A stretch of 64,000 nucleotides of DNA from Paraburkholderia bryophila (GCF_013409255.1 NZ_JACCAS010000002.1:1922001-1986000); one strand, 5' to 3'. Positions 36,068 to 44,440 are shown, numbered from the stretch's first letter. A program made the numbers and translations. The notes: a model not told the origin generated them from the sequence alone.

Positions 36068-37699
36068 ATGAAGCACATGTTCGAAGAAGGCCTCGAGCGG
36101 CGTGAGGCTAATTATGTCCCGCTGACGCCGATCGATTTCATCGTGCGCGCGGCCGAAGTCTACGGCGAGCGGCTGGCGGTCGTCCATGGGGAGATTCGCC
36201 GCACCTGGCGCGAGACGTACGAACGCGCGCGGCGTCTGGCCAGTGCGCTGCGGCAGGCCGGCATCGAGCGCGGCGACACCGTGGCCGCCCTGCTGCCCAA
36301 CATTCCTCCGATGATAGAAGCGCACTTCGGCGTGCCGATGGCCGGCGCCGTGCTCAACACGTTGAATACGCGGCTCGACGTGTCGTCGTTGCTGTTCATG
36401 CTGCGCCATGGCGAGGCGAAGGCGTTGATCGTCGATACGGAATATGGCGAATTCGCGCATCGCGCCGCGCTGGAGTTTCCCGAACTGCGTGTGATCAGCG
36501 TGGCCGACGCGATGCCCGCGGACCCCGCGAAGTTCATCCGCGCGACCGACTATGAAGCGTTCCTGCAAGCCGGTGACCCCGCTTTCGCGTGGACGATGCC
36601 CATCGACGAATGGGACGCTGTCGCGCTGAACTATACGTCGGGCACGACCGGCGATCCGAAGGGCGTCGTCTATCACCATCGCGGCGCCTATCTGAATGCG
36701 CTTAGCAATATCCTCGAATGGGACATGCCCAAGCACGCGGTCTACCTATGGACGCTGCCGCTTTTCCATTGCAATGGCTGGTGTTTTCCATGGACCGTCG
36801 CCGCGCGCGCCGGCGTCAATGTCTGTCTGCGCAGATTCGACGCGAAGACGGTGTTCGACCTGATTCGCCGCGAAGGCATCACGCATTATTGCGGCGCGCC
36901 GATCGTGCAGAGCGCGCTTGCCAACGCGCCGGCTGAGTGGCGCGAGGGGATCGCGCATCGCGTGTCGACGATGGTGGCGGGCGCGGCCCCAGCACCGGCG
37001 GTGATCGCGAAGATGAAGGAGATCGGTTTCGATCTGACGCACGTGTACGGGCTCACCGAAACCTATGGGCCGGCGGCCGTCTGCGCAAAACAGGAGGCGT
37101 GGGACGCACTCGACGACAGCGCACGCGCCGAAATGAACGCGCGGCAAGGCGTGCGCTACCACCTGCAATCGGCGGTGACGGTGCTCGATCCGGACACGCA
37201 CGAGCCCGTGCCCGCCGACGGCGAAACGCTCGGCGAGATCATGTTCCGCGGCAATATCTGCATGAAGGGCTATCTGAAGAACGAGCGCGCCACGGAGGCA
37301 AGCTTCCGCGGCGGCTGGTTCCATACCGGCGATCTTGGTGTGCGGATGCCTGACGGCTATATCCGCATTCGCGATCGCAGCAAGGACATCATCATTTCAG
37401 GTGGCGAGAACATCTCGAGTATCGAGGTCGAAGACACGCTGTATCGCCACCCTGCGGTATCGGTCGCCGCCGTGGTGGCGATGGCCGATCCGAAATGGGG
37501 GGAAGTGCCGTGCGCCTTCGTCGAACTCAAGGAAGGCGCTCAGGTGACCGAGGACGAAATCATCGCGCACTGCCGGCTGTTCCTTGCGGGATTCAAATTG
37601 CCGAAAGCGGTGCGCTTCGGCGAATTGCCGAAGACGTCGACGGGGAAAATTCAGAAGTTCGAACTGCGCGCGCGGATCAAGGCCGGAGGCCGTGAATAG
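36068..37699 (+). CDS. Acyl-CoA synthetase (AMP-forming)
   Basis: Adenylate-forming ligase of 543 residues, close to the medium-chain fatty-acyl/methylmercaptopropionyl-CoA ligase group. ATP-binding P-loop YTSGTTGDPKGVVYHHRG is near 190-207, GLTETYGP near 326, GGWFHTGDLGVRMPDGYIRIRDRSKDIIISGGENISS near 418-455 and the C-terminal lysine motif PKTSTGKIQKFELR near 520. All catalytic motifs are intact. The substrate acid cannot be told from sequence alone. It is divergent from a Crp-type regulator and shares a palindrome with it. The start has AGGAG nine bases upstream. Confidence 0.9.
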   Translation: MKHMFEEGLERREANYVPLTPIDFIVRAAEVYGERLAVVHGEIRRTWRETYERARRLASALRQAGIERGDTVAALLPNIPPMIEAHFGVPMAGAVLNTLNTRLDVSSLLFMLRHGEAKALIVDTEYGEFAHRAALEFPELRVISVADAMPADPAKFIRATDYEAFLQAGDPAFAWTMPIDEWDAVALNYTSGTTGDPKGVVYHHRGAYLNALSNILEWDMPKHAVYLWTLPLFHCNGWCFPWTVAARAGVNVCLRRFDAKTVFDLIRREGITHYCGAPIVQSALANAPAEWREGIAHRVSTMVAGAAPAPAVIAKMKEIGFDLTHVYGLTETYGPAAVCAKQEAWDALDDSARAEMNARQGVRYHLQSAVTVLDPDTHEPVPADGETLGEIMFRGNICMKGYLKNERATEASFRGGWFHTGDLGVRMPDGYIRIRDRSKDIIISGGENISSIEVEDTLYRHPAVSVAAVVAMADPKWGEVPCAFVELKEGAQVTEDEIIAHCRLFLAGFKLPKAVRFGELPKTSTGKIQKFELRARIKAGGRE

Positions 37700-37727
37700 C
37701 GCGCGTGACCACGATTATTGAGCGCGT

Positions 37728-37952
37728 TTAACCGCGCGTGTCGACCCAGTGGTGTGCCCAGCGTGCCGAATGCTGCAAAGCCTGTTCTTCGTTCGTGAAG
37801 TAGTCGAGCGAATAGAACTGGTAGCGCCCTTCGGTGCGCGCGCTGTCAGCGCGTTCGAGCAGCAGATTGGACGAAAACGAGCCATCGGGCAAACGATGCG
37901 CCGAGGGTTTGACGGCGTAGCCGTTGTAATGATGAATATTTTTAGTTTGCAT
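37728..37952 (-). CDS. Small conserved-looking protein of unknown function
   Basis: Protein of 74 residues, MQTKNIHHYNGYAVKPSAHRLPDGSF..., without signal peptide or membrane segment. The pattern (a short beta-rich N-terminal part, then RYQFYSLDYFTNEEQALQHSARWAHHWVD) looks like the small stand-alone proteins often annotated as hypothetical in Burkholderia; I cannot name the family with confidence. The start was taken at MQTKN, where codon use and composition become protein-like, although the ribosome-binding site is weak. It is convergent with the acyl-CoA synthetase gene. Confidence 0.65.
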   Translation of the reverse strand: MQTKNIHHYNGYAVKPSAHRLPDGSFSSNLLLERADSARTEGRYQFYSLDYFTNEEQALQHSARWAHHWVDTRG

Positions 37953-38206
37953 TTTATTTCTAATGATGTGCGAGTGCGCGCCGGCCGTGCGGACGCTAAT
38001 GCGAGTCACGCGGACGAGCTGATTCGAGCCATTGCGAGCCGAATTCTGACGCAGTCGGAAAGCGAAAAATGGGCGTTGAAGCCAGAGGGGAGAATGAGGT
38101 GCAACGAGGCGTTTGGCGCTTAGGCAAGCTGCTGAAATGATTTGCAGCTAAAAAGCGATCGCGCCAACTGTGGGAGACGAAGCTCCGCGAGGATGTCGCT
38201 GCAACC

Positions 38207-38228
38207 CGGTGTCCGTTGCCGGACACCG
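38207..38228 (-). terminator. Stable hairpin after the cold-shock gene
   Basis: Nine-base perfect stem CGGTGTCCG/CGGACACCG with a GCAA (GNRA) loop on the minus strand, 13 bases after the stop. No T-run follows, so it may protect the mRNA end more than terminate transcription. Confidence 0.5.
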
Positions 38229-38241
38229 AGCCCTTCAAACT

Positions 38242-38445
38242 TTACAGCGGCGTGATGTTAGCCGCTTGCAGACCCTTCGGGCCTTGCTTCGTTTCGAAGC
38301 TCACCTTTTGGTTCTCAGCCAGCGTCTTGAAGCCATTGCCGCTGATTTCCGAGAAATGCGCGAACAGGTCGTCGCCGCCCTTGTCCGGGGTGATGAAGCC
38401 AAAGCCTTTGCTGTCGTTGAACCACTTAACGGTACCGGTATCCAT
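38242..38445 (-). CDS. Cold-shock domain protein (CspA family)
   Basis: RNA chaperone of 67 residues. RNP1-like KGFGFITPD and RNP2-like DLFAHFSEI are intact within [18 protein letters not shown]...[18 protein letters not shown] lies six bases before the ATG. A leader of up to 300 bases without a gene separates it from lysE, as is usual for csp genes controlled through long, structured 5' regions. A GNRA-capped hairpin follows the stop. Confidence 0.95.
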   Translation of the reverse strand: MDTGTVKWFNDSKGFGFITPDKGGDDLFAHFSEISGNGFKTLAENQKVSFETKQGPKGLQAANITPL

Positions 38446-38746
38446 GAGGAATCCTTGAGTAAAAATAGAGAAAGATGTGCTCGGTTGATTGAGCGGATGA
38501 AGCGTCAAGGAGGGAGAGGACAACGAATACCGCTTGGGAGCGAGACATTGATGAACAGCAATCGAACTTCTTGAACTTCGGGTGGCAGAGTAACCGTTTA
38601 GGTGTGTCAGCGTCAACCCCTATCTCGTAACTATTTTGCCTAGCCCGTCGAATCGCCGACTCGACGGGCTAGGCGATGCGGCCCTGGTTCGTTCGTGGTT
38701 TGCCGTGTCGCGCGACACGGCAAACGGCTCGATTTACGGCGTGGCT
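38446..38746. other. Cold-shock gene leader region and lysE 3' region with a 14-base palindrome
   Basis: No gene. The notable feature is a perfect 14-base-pair inverted repeat at 38638-38674 (GCCTAGCCCGTCGA and its complement, nine-base loop). It has no T-run on either side. It may end lysE transcription or serve as a boundary element; the cold-shock promoter must lie between it and 38445. Confidence 0.5.
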
Positions 38747-39382
38747 TCAGATGCCCACTTTATGGGCGGTGAGGATCAGACGCAGACCCAGCGCCGTGAC
38801 GGCGCTCGCGGCGACGCGATCGATCCACGCTTTCCATTGCAGATAGATTTCGCGCGGACGTTTGCTCGAAAAGCACAACGCGACGATCGTGTACCAGCCG
38901 GCCTCGATCGCGAAGATCGCGGGCGGCAGTGCGAAGTAGCACCACAGCGGCGGATGCTGCGGAAGCAGGGCAGCGAAGATACTGCCGTAGTAGACGGCGG
39001 TCTTCGGATTGCTGAGTTGCGTGCTCAAGCCGATCCAGAACGATTTGCGCGGATTGGTGGCGGCAGGTTGCGAAGCGTCGAAGGCGAGCGGTTTAGCCGC
39101 GCCGCGCCAGATTTTCGACGCCAGGTAGATCAGATACAGTCCGCCCGCCACTTTCAAGCCCACGTAGAGCCATTCGACGGTAGCCAGCAGCGTATAGAGC
39201 CCGAGCAAGGCGATGCCGCTAAAGAACACACCGCCGATACCCATGCCGAGCGCAGTAGCAAGACCGTCGCCGCGAGAAAGTCCGATCGCATTGCGTGCCA
39301 CGATAACGAAGCTCGGTCCCGGACTCATTGCACCGAGCAGAAGCGCGGCAAGAATCGTGATGACGGCGGTTGAGGCATGCAT
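38747..39382 (-). CDS. LysE/RhtB-family amino-acid exporter
   Basis: Inner-membrane exporter of 211 residues with about six helices. The family start is clear: MSPGPSFVIVARNAIGLSRGDGLATALGMGIGG (about 19-50), with the GLYLIYLASKIWRG segment near 80-95 and FWIGLSTQLSNPKTAVYYGSIFA near 115-137. Members export amino acids such as lysine, homoserine, threonine or their derivatives; the exact substrate cannot be assigned. No LysG-type regulator is adjacent. Confidence 0.9.
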   Translation of the reverse strand: MHASTAVITILAALLLGAMSPGPSFVIVARNAIGLSRGDGLATALGMGIGGVFFSGIALLGLYTLLATVEWLYVGLKVAGGLYLIYLASKIWRGAAKPLAFDASQPAATNPRKSFWIGLSTQLSNPKTAVYYGSIFAALLPQHPPLWCYFALPPAIFAIEAGWYTIVALCFSSKRPREIYLQWKAWIDRVAASAVTALGLRLILTAHKVGI

Positions 39383-39865
39383 GGTGGTGTCTCCTTAACG
39401 TGGACGGTCGAACGGGTATCGGTGGATACTTTGTCCGCTGGATAGAGCGACTCCTTTGTTGCCGGCTATTGTAGCTTCGGCGCCTGAGTCGACGAGTTCG
39501 TTAGTGTGAGGGTGGATTGCCCGAGTCGTGAAAAAGAAATGAATAGCCGACGTCGCACGCAAACCATCCGTTGCTGCAAGCAGAAGAAATTGGATGCTAG
39601 AATTCCTGCCCATACGCAGAAGCAACCCCCGAATGGTGGGTGAGACACCGATCCCCTTCGAACCTATCGAACCGATTGTCGGCGAACTCTTCAGAATCCA
39701 AGATTTGTTGGGCATGATTTCCCGGTGCAATTCGACTCGAATAGGAACGTCATTGTGAATTCGACTTGCGCTCAGCCGATTCGAATCGCACATAGGCTTC
39801 GCGTTGTTTAGCGAAGCCTTTTGTTTATCCAATGCGAGCAATACTAGCCTCGACACCACTACGTT
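39383..39865. other. Intergenic region before the H-NS-like gene, with a leader terminator
   Basis: Nearly 480 bases without a convincing gene. A terminator-like hairpin at 39794-39823 (AGGCTTCGC/GCGAAGCCT followed by TTTTG) ends 43 bases before the H-NS-like ATG, so upstream transcription would be stopped or attenuated there. A small RNA ending at this hairpin, or an attenuator, is possible. A minus-strand frame running through this region and the next two genes is considered spurious. Confidence 0.5.
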
Positions 39866-40129
39866 ATGAAAGAGCGAGAAGGACAAATGCTGCTCGACCT
39901 CGACGGGAATGCGCGTGAGCGCCTGATCGTCTGGATACGCCGGCGCATGGACGACTACGGCATCACGTTGGAAGTGCTCGCCGAATCGATCGAAGCCGAC
40001 GCGAATGCGGTTCGCGCGGTGCTGTACCGCGACGCTTTCGGCAATAGCTGGGACGGTTACGGCGAGAAACCGGATTGGCTCGCGCGTGCCATTCACGCTG
40101 GGCAGAACATCGATCACTTCCGTTGTTAA
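39866..40129 (+). CDS. H-NS-family nucleoid protein, short form
   Basis: Protein of 87 residues: a helical N-terminal part (RERLIVWIRRRMDDYGITLEVLAESIEAD) and the H-NS DNA-binding motif YRDAFGNSWDGYGEKPDWLARAIHAGQNIDHFRC. In the latter, W-D-G-Y-G-E-K-P takes the place of the W-S-G-R-G-K-x-P loop that contacts the minor groove. The loss of the R and K residues of the loop suggests altered DNA binding. The HFRC ending is typical of a Burkholderia H-NS subgroup. It may oligomerise with other H-NS paralogues. Confidence 0.8.
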   Translation: MKEREGQMLLDLDGNARERLIVWIRRRMDDYGITLEVLAESIEADANAVRAVLYRDAFGNSWDGYGEKPDWLARAIHAGQNIDHFRC

Positions 40130-40341
40130 CGGTGGGAACGGTTCGCTCGGCGCAGTGAGCGCAGCGTACCGGTACGCTGCTGTAGGCCCTGTACGCGGCA
40201 CACCCGCCCGTCTGCGGCGAATCGGCCGGCATGCGCCTTTATCGTTGATCGTAGGCACGATCTGTCTTAACATCGCCCGGGTCGTTGCCGGCTTCGTGTC
40301 CACTCCATTTCGGGCACACACGGCACAGAACTGGAAGCTGA

Positions 40342-41580
40342 ATGCCGTACGGTCGTCGAAGTCCCTCGTTTGAATTCCCTGCCTGTCGTTTTCCTGCGTG
40401 GCTCCGTTGTCTTGCGGCGATCGGCCTGTTATGGCTGAATATCGGCGCGTCGTTCGGTGCGGCTCATGAGCCTGTGCGGCATTCGTCCGCTCGCGTGAGC
40501 CGACATGTTGTGCCATCGACGAAGCATGCGTCGAAAGCGAAAGTCCATTCGTCCAATCAAGCCAAAAAGCCTATACCGGGCAAAGCGCGGCGTCGCGTCG
40601 CGCATAAACGCAAGCAGTTGACGAGCGCCGAGTCGCCCATGCATGCCAGTCAGCACGCGACCCAACATCGCAGGCAGGCCGCGCGCAATGCGCGCGCGCC
40701 GCGAGGCGTGCGACGTCCCGCAGCGGTGACTGCGCAGCGCAACGCGACGTCCACTGCAGCATCGCGTACGGCCGCGCATGCGTCGCCTCGTTCACCGCGT
40801 CTGCTGGCGCGCTGCGGCTATACGCCGAGGTCTCGCGCCTTGCTTCGCGCGAAAGCCGTTTATGTCGAGGACGAGCGCACGCATACCGTGCTCACCGAAA
40901 AGCAGGCCGACCGGGTCATGCCGATCGCTTCGGTATCCAAACTGATGACGGCAGTTGTGTCGCTCGACGCCAAACACGCGCTGAATGCACCGCTCGACGT
41001 CACCGTGCAGGATCAGGATTTCGATAAGTTCACCGGCTCGCGTCTGAGCGTGGGGTCGAGATTGTCGCGTCACGACATGCTGCATATCGCGCTGATGTCG
41101 TCGGAGAATCGAGCCGCCGCCGCGCTGAGTCGCGATTACGCCGGCGGGCGGCCGGCCTTCGTCGCCGCGATGAATGCGAAGGCGCGTGAACTCGGCATGC
41201 GACATACGTCGTTCGTCAACGGTACGGGTTTGTCGCCGCACAACGTTTCCACCGCGCGGGATTTGTCGCTGCTGGTCGCGGCAGCGAGCCGCTATCCGTT
41301 GATTCGCGCTTATTCGACCGATCGCGCGCAAGTGGTTTTGCCCGGCGGTGGGCGGGCGCGTTTGAGTTATGTGAACTCGAATGCGCTGGTGCGTGGCGGC
41401 GACCGGTCGATCGTTCTGCAGAAGACCGGCTTCATCAATGAGGCGGGTCATTGTGTTGTCGTGCGAATGAGGGTGCACGGTCGGCCCGTCGATATCGTCG
41501 TGCTCGGCGCGCCAGGCGCGCGCGATCACATTGCCGACGTGGAGCGCATCAGCCGCTGGCTGCATTGCTCGCTTCGCTAG
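40342..41580 (+). CDS. D-alanyl-D-alanine endopeptidase (peptidase S11, PbpG-like)
   Basis: Periplasmic low-molecular-weight penicillin-binding protein of 412 residues. After a signal anchor (about 18-40) there is an unusual 110-residue basic linker rich in Arg, His, Ala, Ser and Lys. The catalytic domain starts near 165. SxxK is in MPIASVSKLMTA (near 200), SxN in ALMSSENRAAA (near 252) and KTG in LQKTGFINEAG (near 364). The KTGFINEAGHC block is typical of PbpG. The linker probably spans or binds the acidic peptidoglycan/DNA-like surface; its function is unknown. Confidence 0.9.
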   Translation: MPYGRRSPSFEFPACRFPAWLRCLAAIGLLWLNIGASFGAAHEPVRHSSARVSRHVVPSTKHASKAKVHSSNQAKKPIPGKARRRVAHKRKQLTSAESPMHASQHATQHRRQAARNARAPRGVRRPAAVTAQRNATSTAASRTAAHASPRSPRLLARCGYTPRSRALLRAKAVYVEDERTHTVLTEKQADRVMPIASVSKLMTAVVSLDAKHALNAPLDVTVQDQDFDKFTGSRLSVGSRLSRHDMLHIALMSSENRAAAALSRDYAGGRPAFVAAMNAKARELGMRHTSFVNGTGLSPHNVSTARDLSLLVAAASRYPLIRAYSTDRAQVVLPGGGRARLSYVNSNALVRGGDRSIVLQKTGFINEAGHCVVVRMRVHGRPVDIVVLGAPGARDHIADVERISRWLHCSLR

Positions 41581-41620
41581 CCGTTTGCCGTTTTCAGCAG
41601 GCACATCAAAGTCCGCGGGC

Positions 41621-41648
41621 CAAAAAAAAGCCCGCGCGGGGCGGGCTT
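41621..41648 (-). terminator. Intrinsic terminator of pcaHG
   Basis: AAGCCCGC pairs with GCGGGCTT across a five-base loop; on the minus strand it is followed by eight T. It lies 85 bases after the pcaG stop. Confidence 0.85.
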
Positions 41649-41733
41649 AACTACTCGGAGTTTCGCGATCCAGTCGCTAGACGGATCAGGCTCAGTGTAT
41701 GTGAAAGCTGGTTGAAAGTACACGTAATCCGCA

Positions 41734-42321
41734 TCAAAGGTCGAAAAACACGGTTTCCTGATCGCCTTGCATGTGGATGTCGAACCGGTACACGTTGGCC
41801 GTGTCCGGTTCGCGGCGCGCGATCAGCGTGCCGCGCCGGTCCGCTGGGACTGCTGCCAGCACGGCGTCCTGCGCGTTCGCTTCGGCTTCGTCTTCGAAAT
41901 AGATGCGTGTGAAGGTGTGCAGCAGCATGCCGCGCATGGTCACGATCACGTTCAGATGCGGCGCTTCGTCCGGGCTCACACGGCCGGGTTTGACCGTTTC
42001 CACGACAAAACGCTTGTGCGGATCCGTGCCGGTGCCGACGCGCGCAAAACCGCGAAACCCCGTCTTCAGGATGTCTTCGCGCGATTCCGGGAAGTGGCCG
42101 TTCGCGTCGACTTGCGACACTTCGAGCATCGCGTCGCCGATCACTTTGCCGTCACCGTCGAACAACTGGCCGACGATCGTGATGTGCTCGCCGGCCGCTT
42201 CGCGGTCGGCCACCACGGGCGAGAACAGGCTCTTGAAATCGAAATCGTATTGCTGCGGGCACAGACCATAGGCGAAGTACGGTCCCACTGTCTGCGAAGG
42301 CGTTTGCTTGAGGGTGGTCAT
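41734..42321 (-). CDS. pcaG: Protocatechuate 3,4-dioxygenase alpha subunit
   Basis: Non-catalytic-iron subunit (195 residues) of the enzyme that opens protocatechuate to 3-carboxy-cis,cis-muconate. QTPSQTVGPYFAYGLCPQQYD at the start, GDAMLEVSQVDANGHFP and PHLNVIVTMRGMLLHTFTRIYFEDE match the alpha family. The ATG is only three bases after the pcaH stop, so the two subunits are made in equal amounts. The next steps (pcaB, C, D) are not in the window, so the genes are dispersed. Confidence 0.95.
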   Translation of the reverse strand: MTTLKQTPSQTVGPYFAYGLCPQQYDFDFKSLFSPVVADREAAGEHITIVGQLFDGDGKVIGDAMLEVSQVDANGHFPESREDILKTGFRGFARVGTGTDPHKRFVVETVKPGRVSPDEAPHLNVIVTMRGMLLHTFTRIYFEDEAEANAQDAVLAAVPADRRGTLIARREPDTANVYRFDIHMQGDQETVFFDL

Positions 42322-42324
42322 GGC

Positions 42325-43029
42325 TTAGCGCTCCATCGGCGTTTGATTACGGCCGCGCAGCACGATGTCGAAGTCGTAGCCGAGCGCATAGGCTTCTTGC
42401 GTGGTCTCGAGCGAGAAGTTCGCGATCAGCAGGTCGCGGGCGTGTTCCGGCGTGCCCTGGAAAATCGGATCGAATGCGAGCAGCGGGTCGCCGGGGAAAT
42501 ACATCTGCGTCACCAGCCGCGAGCCGAAATGGTCGCCGAACAGCGAAAAATGAATATGGTTCGGACGCCACGCATTCGGATGATTGCCCCACGGATACGC
42601 GCCTGGCTTGATGGTCAGAAAGCGGTAACGGCCGTCGTTGTCGGTGATGCAGCGGCCCGCGCCGAGGAAGTTCGGATCGAGCGGCGCGTCGTGCTGGTCG
42701 GCCTTGTGCACATAGCGGCCGGCGGCGTTGGCTTGCCAGATTTCGACCAGCGTATTGCGCACCGGTCGGCCGCCTTCGTCGAGCACGCGGCCGGTCACGA
42801 TGATGCGTTCGCCGAGCGGCTCGCCGTTACGCACGGCATTGCGCGTCAGGTCGTGATCGAGCGCGCCGAGATCTTCCGCGCCGTACACCGGCACGCGCTG
42901 GTCGCGCAGCTTTTCCTTCAACGGAATCAGCGGACGCGTCGGGCCGCGTTTAACCGATGAACCGTAGCCGGGATGGATGTAGGCAGGGTGAGACGCGAAG
43001 TCGCGCGGGGTGAGAGAGGACTCGTCCAT
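42325..43029 (-). CDS. pcaH: Protocatechuate 3,4-dioxygenase beta subunit
   Basis: Iron-binding subunit of 234 residues. The four Fe(III) ligands are in place with canonical spacing: Tyr106 (AAGRYVHK), Tyr145 (PGAYPWG), His158 and His160 (RPNHIHFS). The N-terminal HPAYIHPGYGSSVKRGP region is typical. The start codon at 43029 has GAAGGAGA upstream; the frame reads farther upstream into the pcaQ promoter but without family similarity. It forms an operon with pcaG and is divergent from the regulator gene pcaQ. Confidence 0.96.
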   Translation of the reverse strand: MDESSLTPRDFASHPAYIHPGYGSSVKRGPTRPLIPLKEKLRDQRVPVYGAEDLGALDHDLTRNAVRNGEPLGERIIVTGRVLDEGGRPVRNTLVEIWQANAAGRYVHKADQHDAPLDPNFLGAGRCITDNDGRYRFLTIKPGAYPWGNHPNAWRPNHIHFSLFGDHFGSRLVTQMYFPGDPLLAFDPIFQGTPEHARDLLIANFSLETTQEAYALGYDFDIVLRGRNQTPMER

Positions 43030-43124
43030 CAGTGTCTCCTTCGGACAATTGTGGGATACGGCTTTATGGAGCGACTGTATCCAATCGGTGCGGTTATGAA
43101 AAATGACGTTTTCGCCCATTTCGT

Positions 43125-43139
43125 ATAACCTGCCGTTAT
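43125..43139. promoter_or_regulatory. Dyad over the pcaQ start codon, probable PcaQ site
   Basis: ATAAC, five bases, GTTAT, with the second half overlapping the pcaQ ATG (43138). A further GGTTAT half-site lies at 43092-43097. Published PcaQ sites are of the ATAACC-N4-GGTTAA type, so these elements in the divergent pcaH-pcaQ gap fit, though the spacing here is 5-5-5. Confidence 0.5.
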
Positions 43140-44151
43140 GCAACGCAGTCTCGCGGATAGCCGCGTCAAATTCCGTCATCTCCAGTGCTTTCTGGCCGTT
43201 GCGCAGTTCGGCAGCGTCCAGCGGGCCGCCGACAGCCTGTCGATCACCCAACCCGCCGTCTCCAAGACGATCGCTGAACTCGAGGCGATTCTTGGCGTGA
43301 AGCTATTCGAGCGTGGTCGCCATGGCGCCGTCCCGACTCGCGAAGGGCAGCTCTTCATGCCGCACGCCAGTGCCTGCGTCAGCGCGTTGCGGCAGGGCGT
43401 CGACCTGTTGGCGCGCGCGGAAGGCGCGGCGGTGGCCACACTGGAAGTCGGCGTGTTGCCGACCGTGGCGGCGGCGCTGATGCCGCCGGTGCTGGAGCGG
43501 GTCGGCGCGCTGTGGCCGCGCGTGATCGTGCGCCTCGCGACCGGCGCAAACCCGGAATTGCTCGAGCGGCTGAAAGCGGGCACGATCGAATTGGCGATCG
43601 GGCGCCTAGCCGATCCTGAGCGGATGGTCGGTCTCAGCTTCGAGCAGTTGTTCAGCGAACCGTTGATCGCGGTGGTGCGCGCCGGGCATCCGCTGGCGTT
43701 GGGGCCGGGCTTGCCAGCTAGTGCGCTGGAAGATTATCCGGTGGTGTTGCCGCCGTTCGGCACGTTGATCCGGCAGTCGGCGGAGAGTTTGTTGAGCGCA
43801 TGGGGCGTGCCGCCGTTGTCGGCGTTTGTTGAAGTGCTGTCGGTGTCCACGGGGCGGGCGTTGACGCTGGAGAACGGCGCGGTGTGGTTCGTGCCGCAGA
43901 GCGCGGTGGAATATGAACTGGCGCACGGCATGCTGGTGCGTTTGCCTTTGCCGTTTGCCGGCACCGACGAGCCGGTCGGATTGATCCGGCGTTCGGATGC
44001 GCAGCCGTCGCCGGTGGGACGGGCGTTTATCGACGCGGTGCGCGAGGTCGCGCGGCAGCGGATGGTGGCGATGGCGGATAAGCCGGTGGACAAGGGCCCG
44101 CGTAAAGGCCCGCATGAACGCGTGCGCGGGAAGAAGGCGCCGAAGCATTGA
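43138..44151 (+). CDS. pcaQ: LysR-type regulator of protocatechuate genes (PcaQ)
   Basis: LysR regulator of 337 residues divergent from pcaHG. The helix-turn-helix is RVKFRHLQCFLAVAQFGSVQRAADSLSITQPAVSKTIAELEAILGVKLFERGRHG (about 9-63), and GVLPTVAAALMPPVLER opens the effector domain, both typical of PcaQ. The C-terminal 30 residues are highly basic (KGPRKGPHERVRGKKAPKH), an unusual tail that could add non-specific DNA affinity. In relatives, PcaQ activates pca genes in response to carboxymuconolactone. Confidence 0.9.
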   Translation: MQRSLADSRVKFRHLQCFLAVAQFGSVQRAADSLSITQPAVSKTIAELEAILGVKLFERGRHGAVPTREGQLFMPHASACVSALRQGVDLLARAEGAAVATLEVGVLPTVAAALMPPVLERVGALWPRVIVRLATGANPELLERLKAGTIELAIGRLADPERMVGLSFEQLFSEPLIAVVRAGHPLALGPGLPASALEDYPVVLPPFGTLIRQSAESLLSAWGVPPLSAFVEVLSVSTGRALTLENGAVWFVPQSAVEYELAHGMLVRLPLPFAGTDEPVGLIRRSDAQPSPVGRAFIDAVREVARQRMVAMADKPVDKGPRKGPHERVRGKKAPKH

Positions 44152-44185
44152 CGCGGGCCGGTGCAAGCCGCGAACGGCACACGAA

Positions 44186-44227
44186 CCACAAGCCACAAGC
44201 CACAAGCCACAAGCCACAAGCCACAAG
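44186..44227. repeat. Six perfect tandem copies of CCACAAG
   Basis: A 7-base unit repeated six times without change between pcaQ and the dioxygenase gene, about 215 bases before the dioxygenase ATG. Such short repeats change copy number by slippage. The purity of the array suggests it is recent or active. Confidence 0.9.
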
Positions 44228-44251
44228 CAGCAACCCTGTTCAAATATGAAC

Positions 44252-44267
44252 CATTTAGTACAAAATG
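44252..44267. promoter_or_regulatory. Near-perfect 16-base palindrome in the dioxygenase promoter region
   Basis: CATTTAGTACAAAATG has a single mismatched pair, and AACC/GGTT flank it. It lies between the heptamer repeat and the dioxygenase start and is a candidate operator. No regulator can be named. Confidence 0.4.
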
Positions 44268-44440
44268 TAGGTTGCGAACGCCCCGCGACCCGGTGTACAA
44301 ACACGGTGCATAGGCGCGTCGCGTACCGCATTGCCGCAGCGCACCACGCACCCGGCTTGAGCCCGCTGGAAAAACAGGGTGCGCAGCCAACCCCAGCAAC
44401 ACCGAACACAGCAGTCGAACGACCGCACAAGGAGATTGCC

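Noticed and set aside
39395..40516. A 373-codon minus-strand frame across the H-NS-like and endopeptidase genes
   Set aside because: It overlaps two recognisable plus-strand genes, has no family features, and its composition is not protein-like.
44186..44227. CRISPR array
   Set aside because: The repeats are seven bases, contiguous and without spacers; no cas genes are present.
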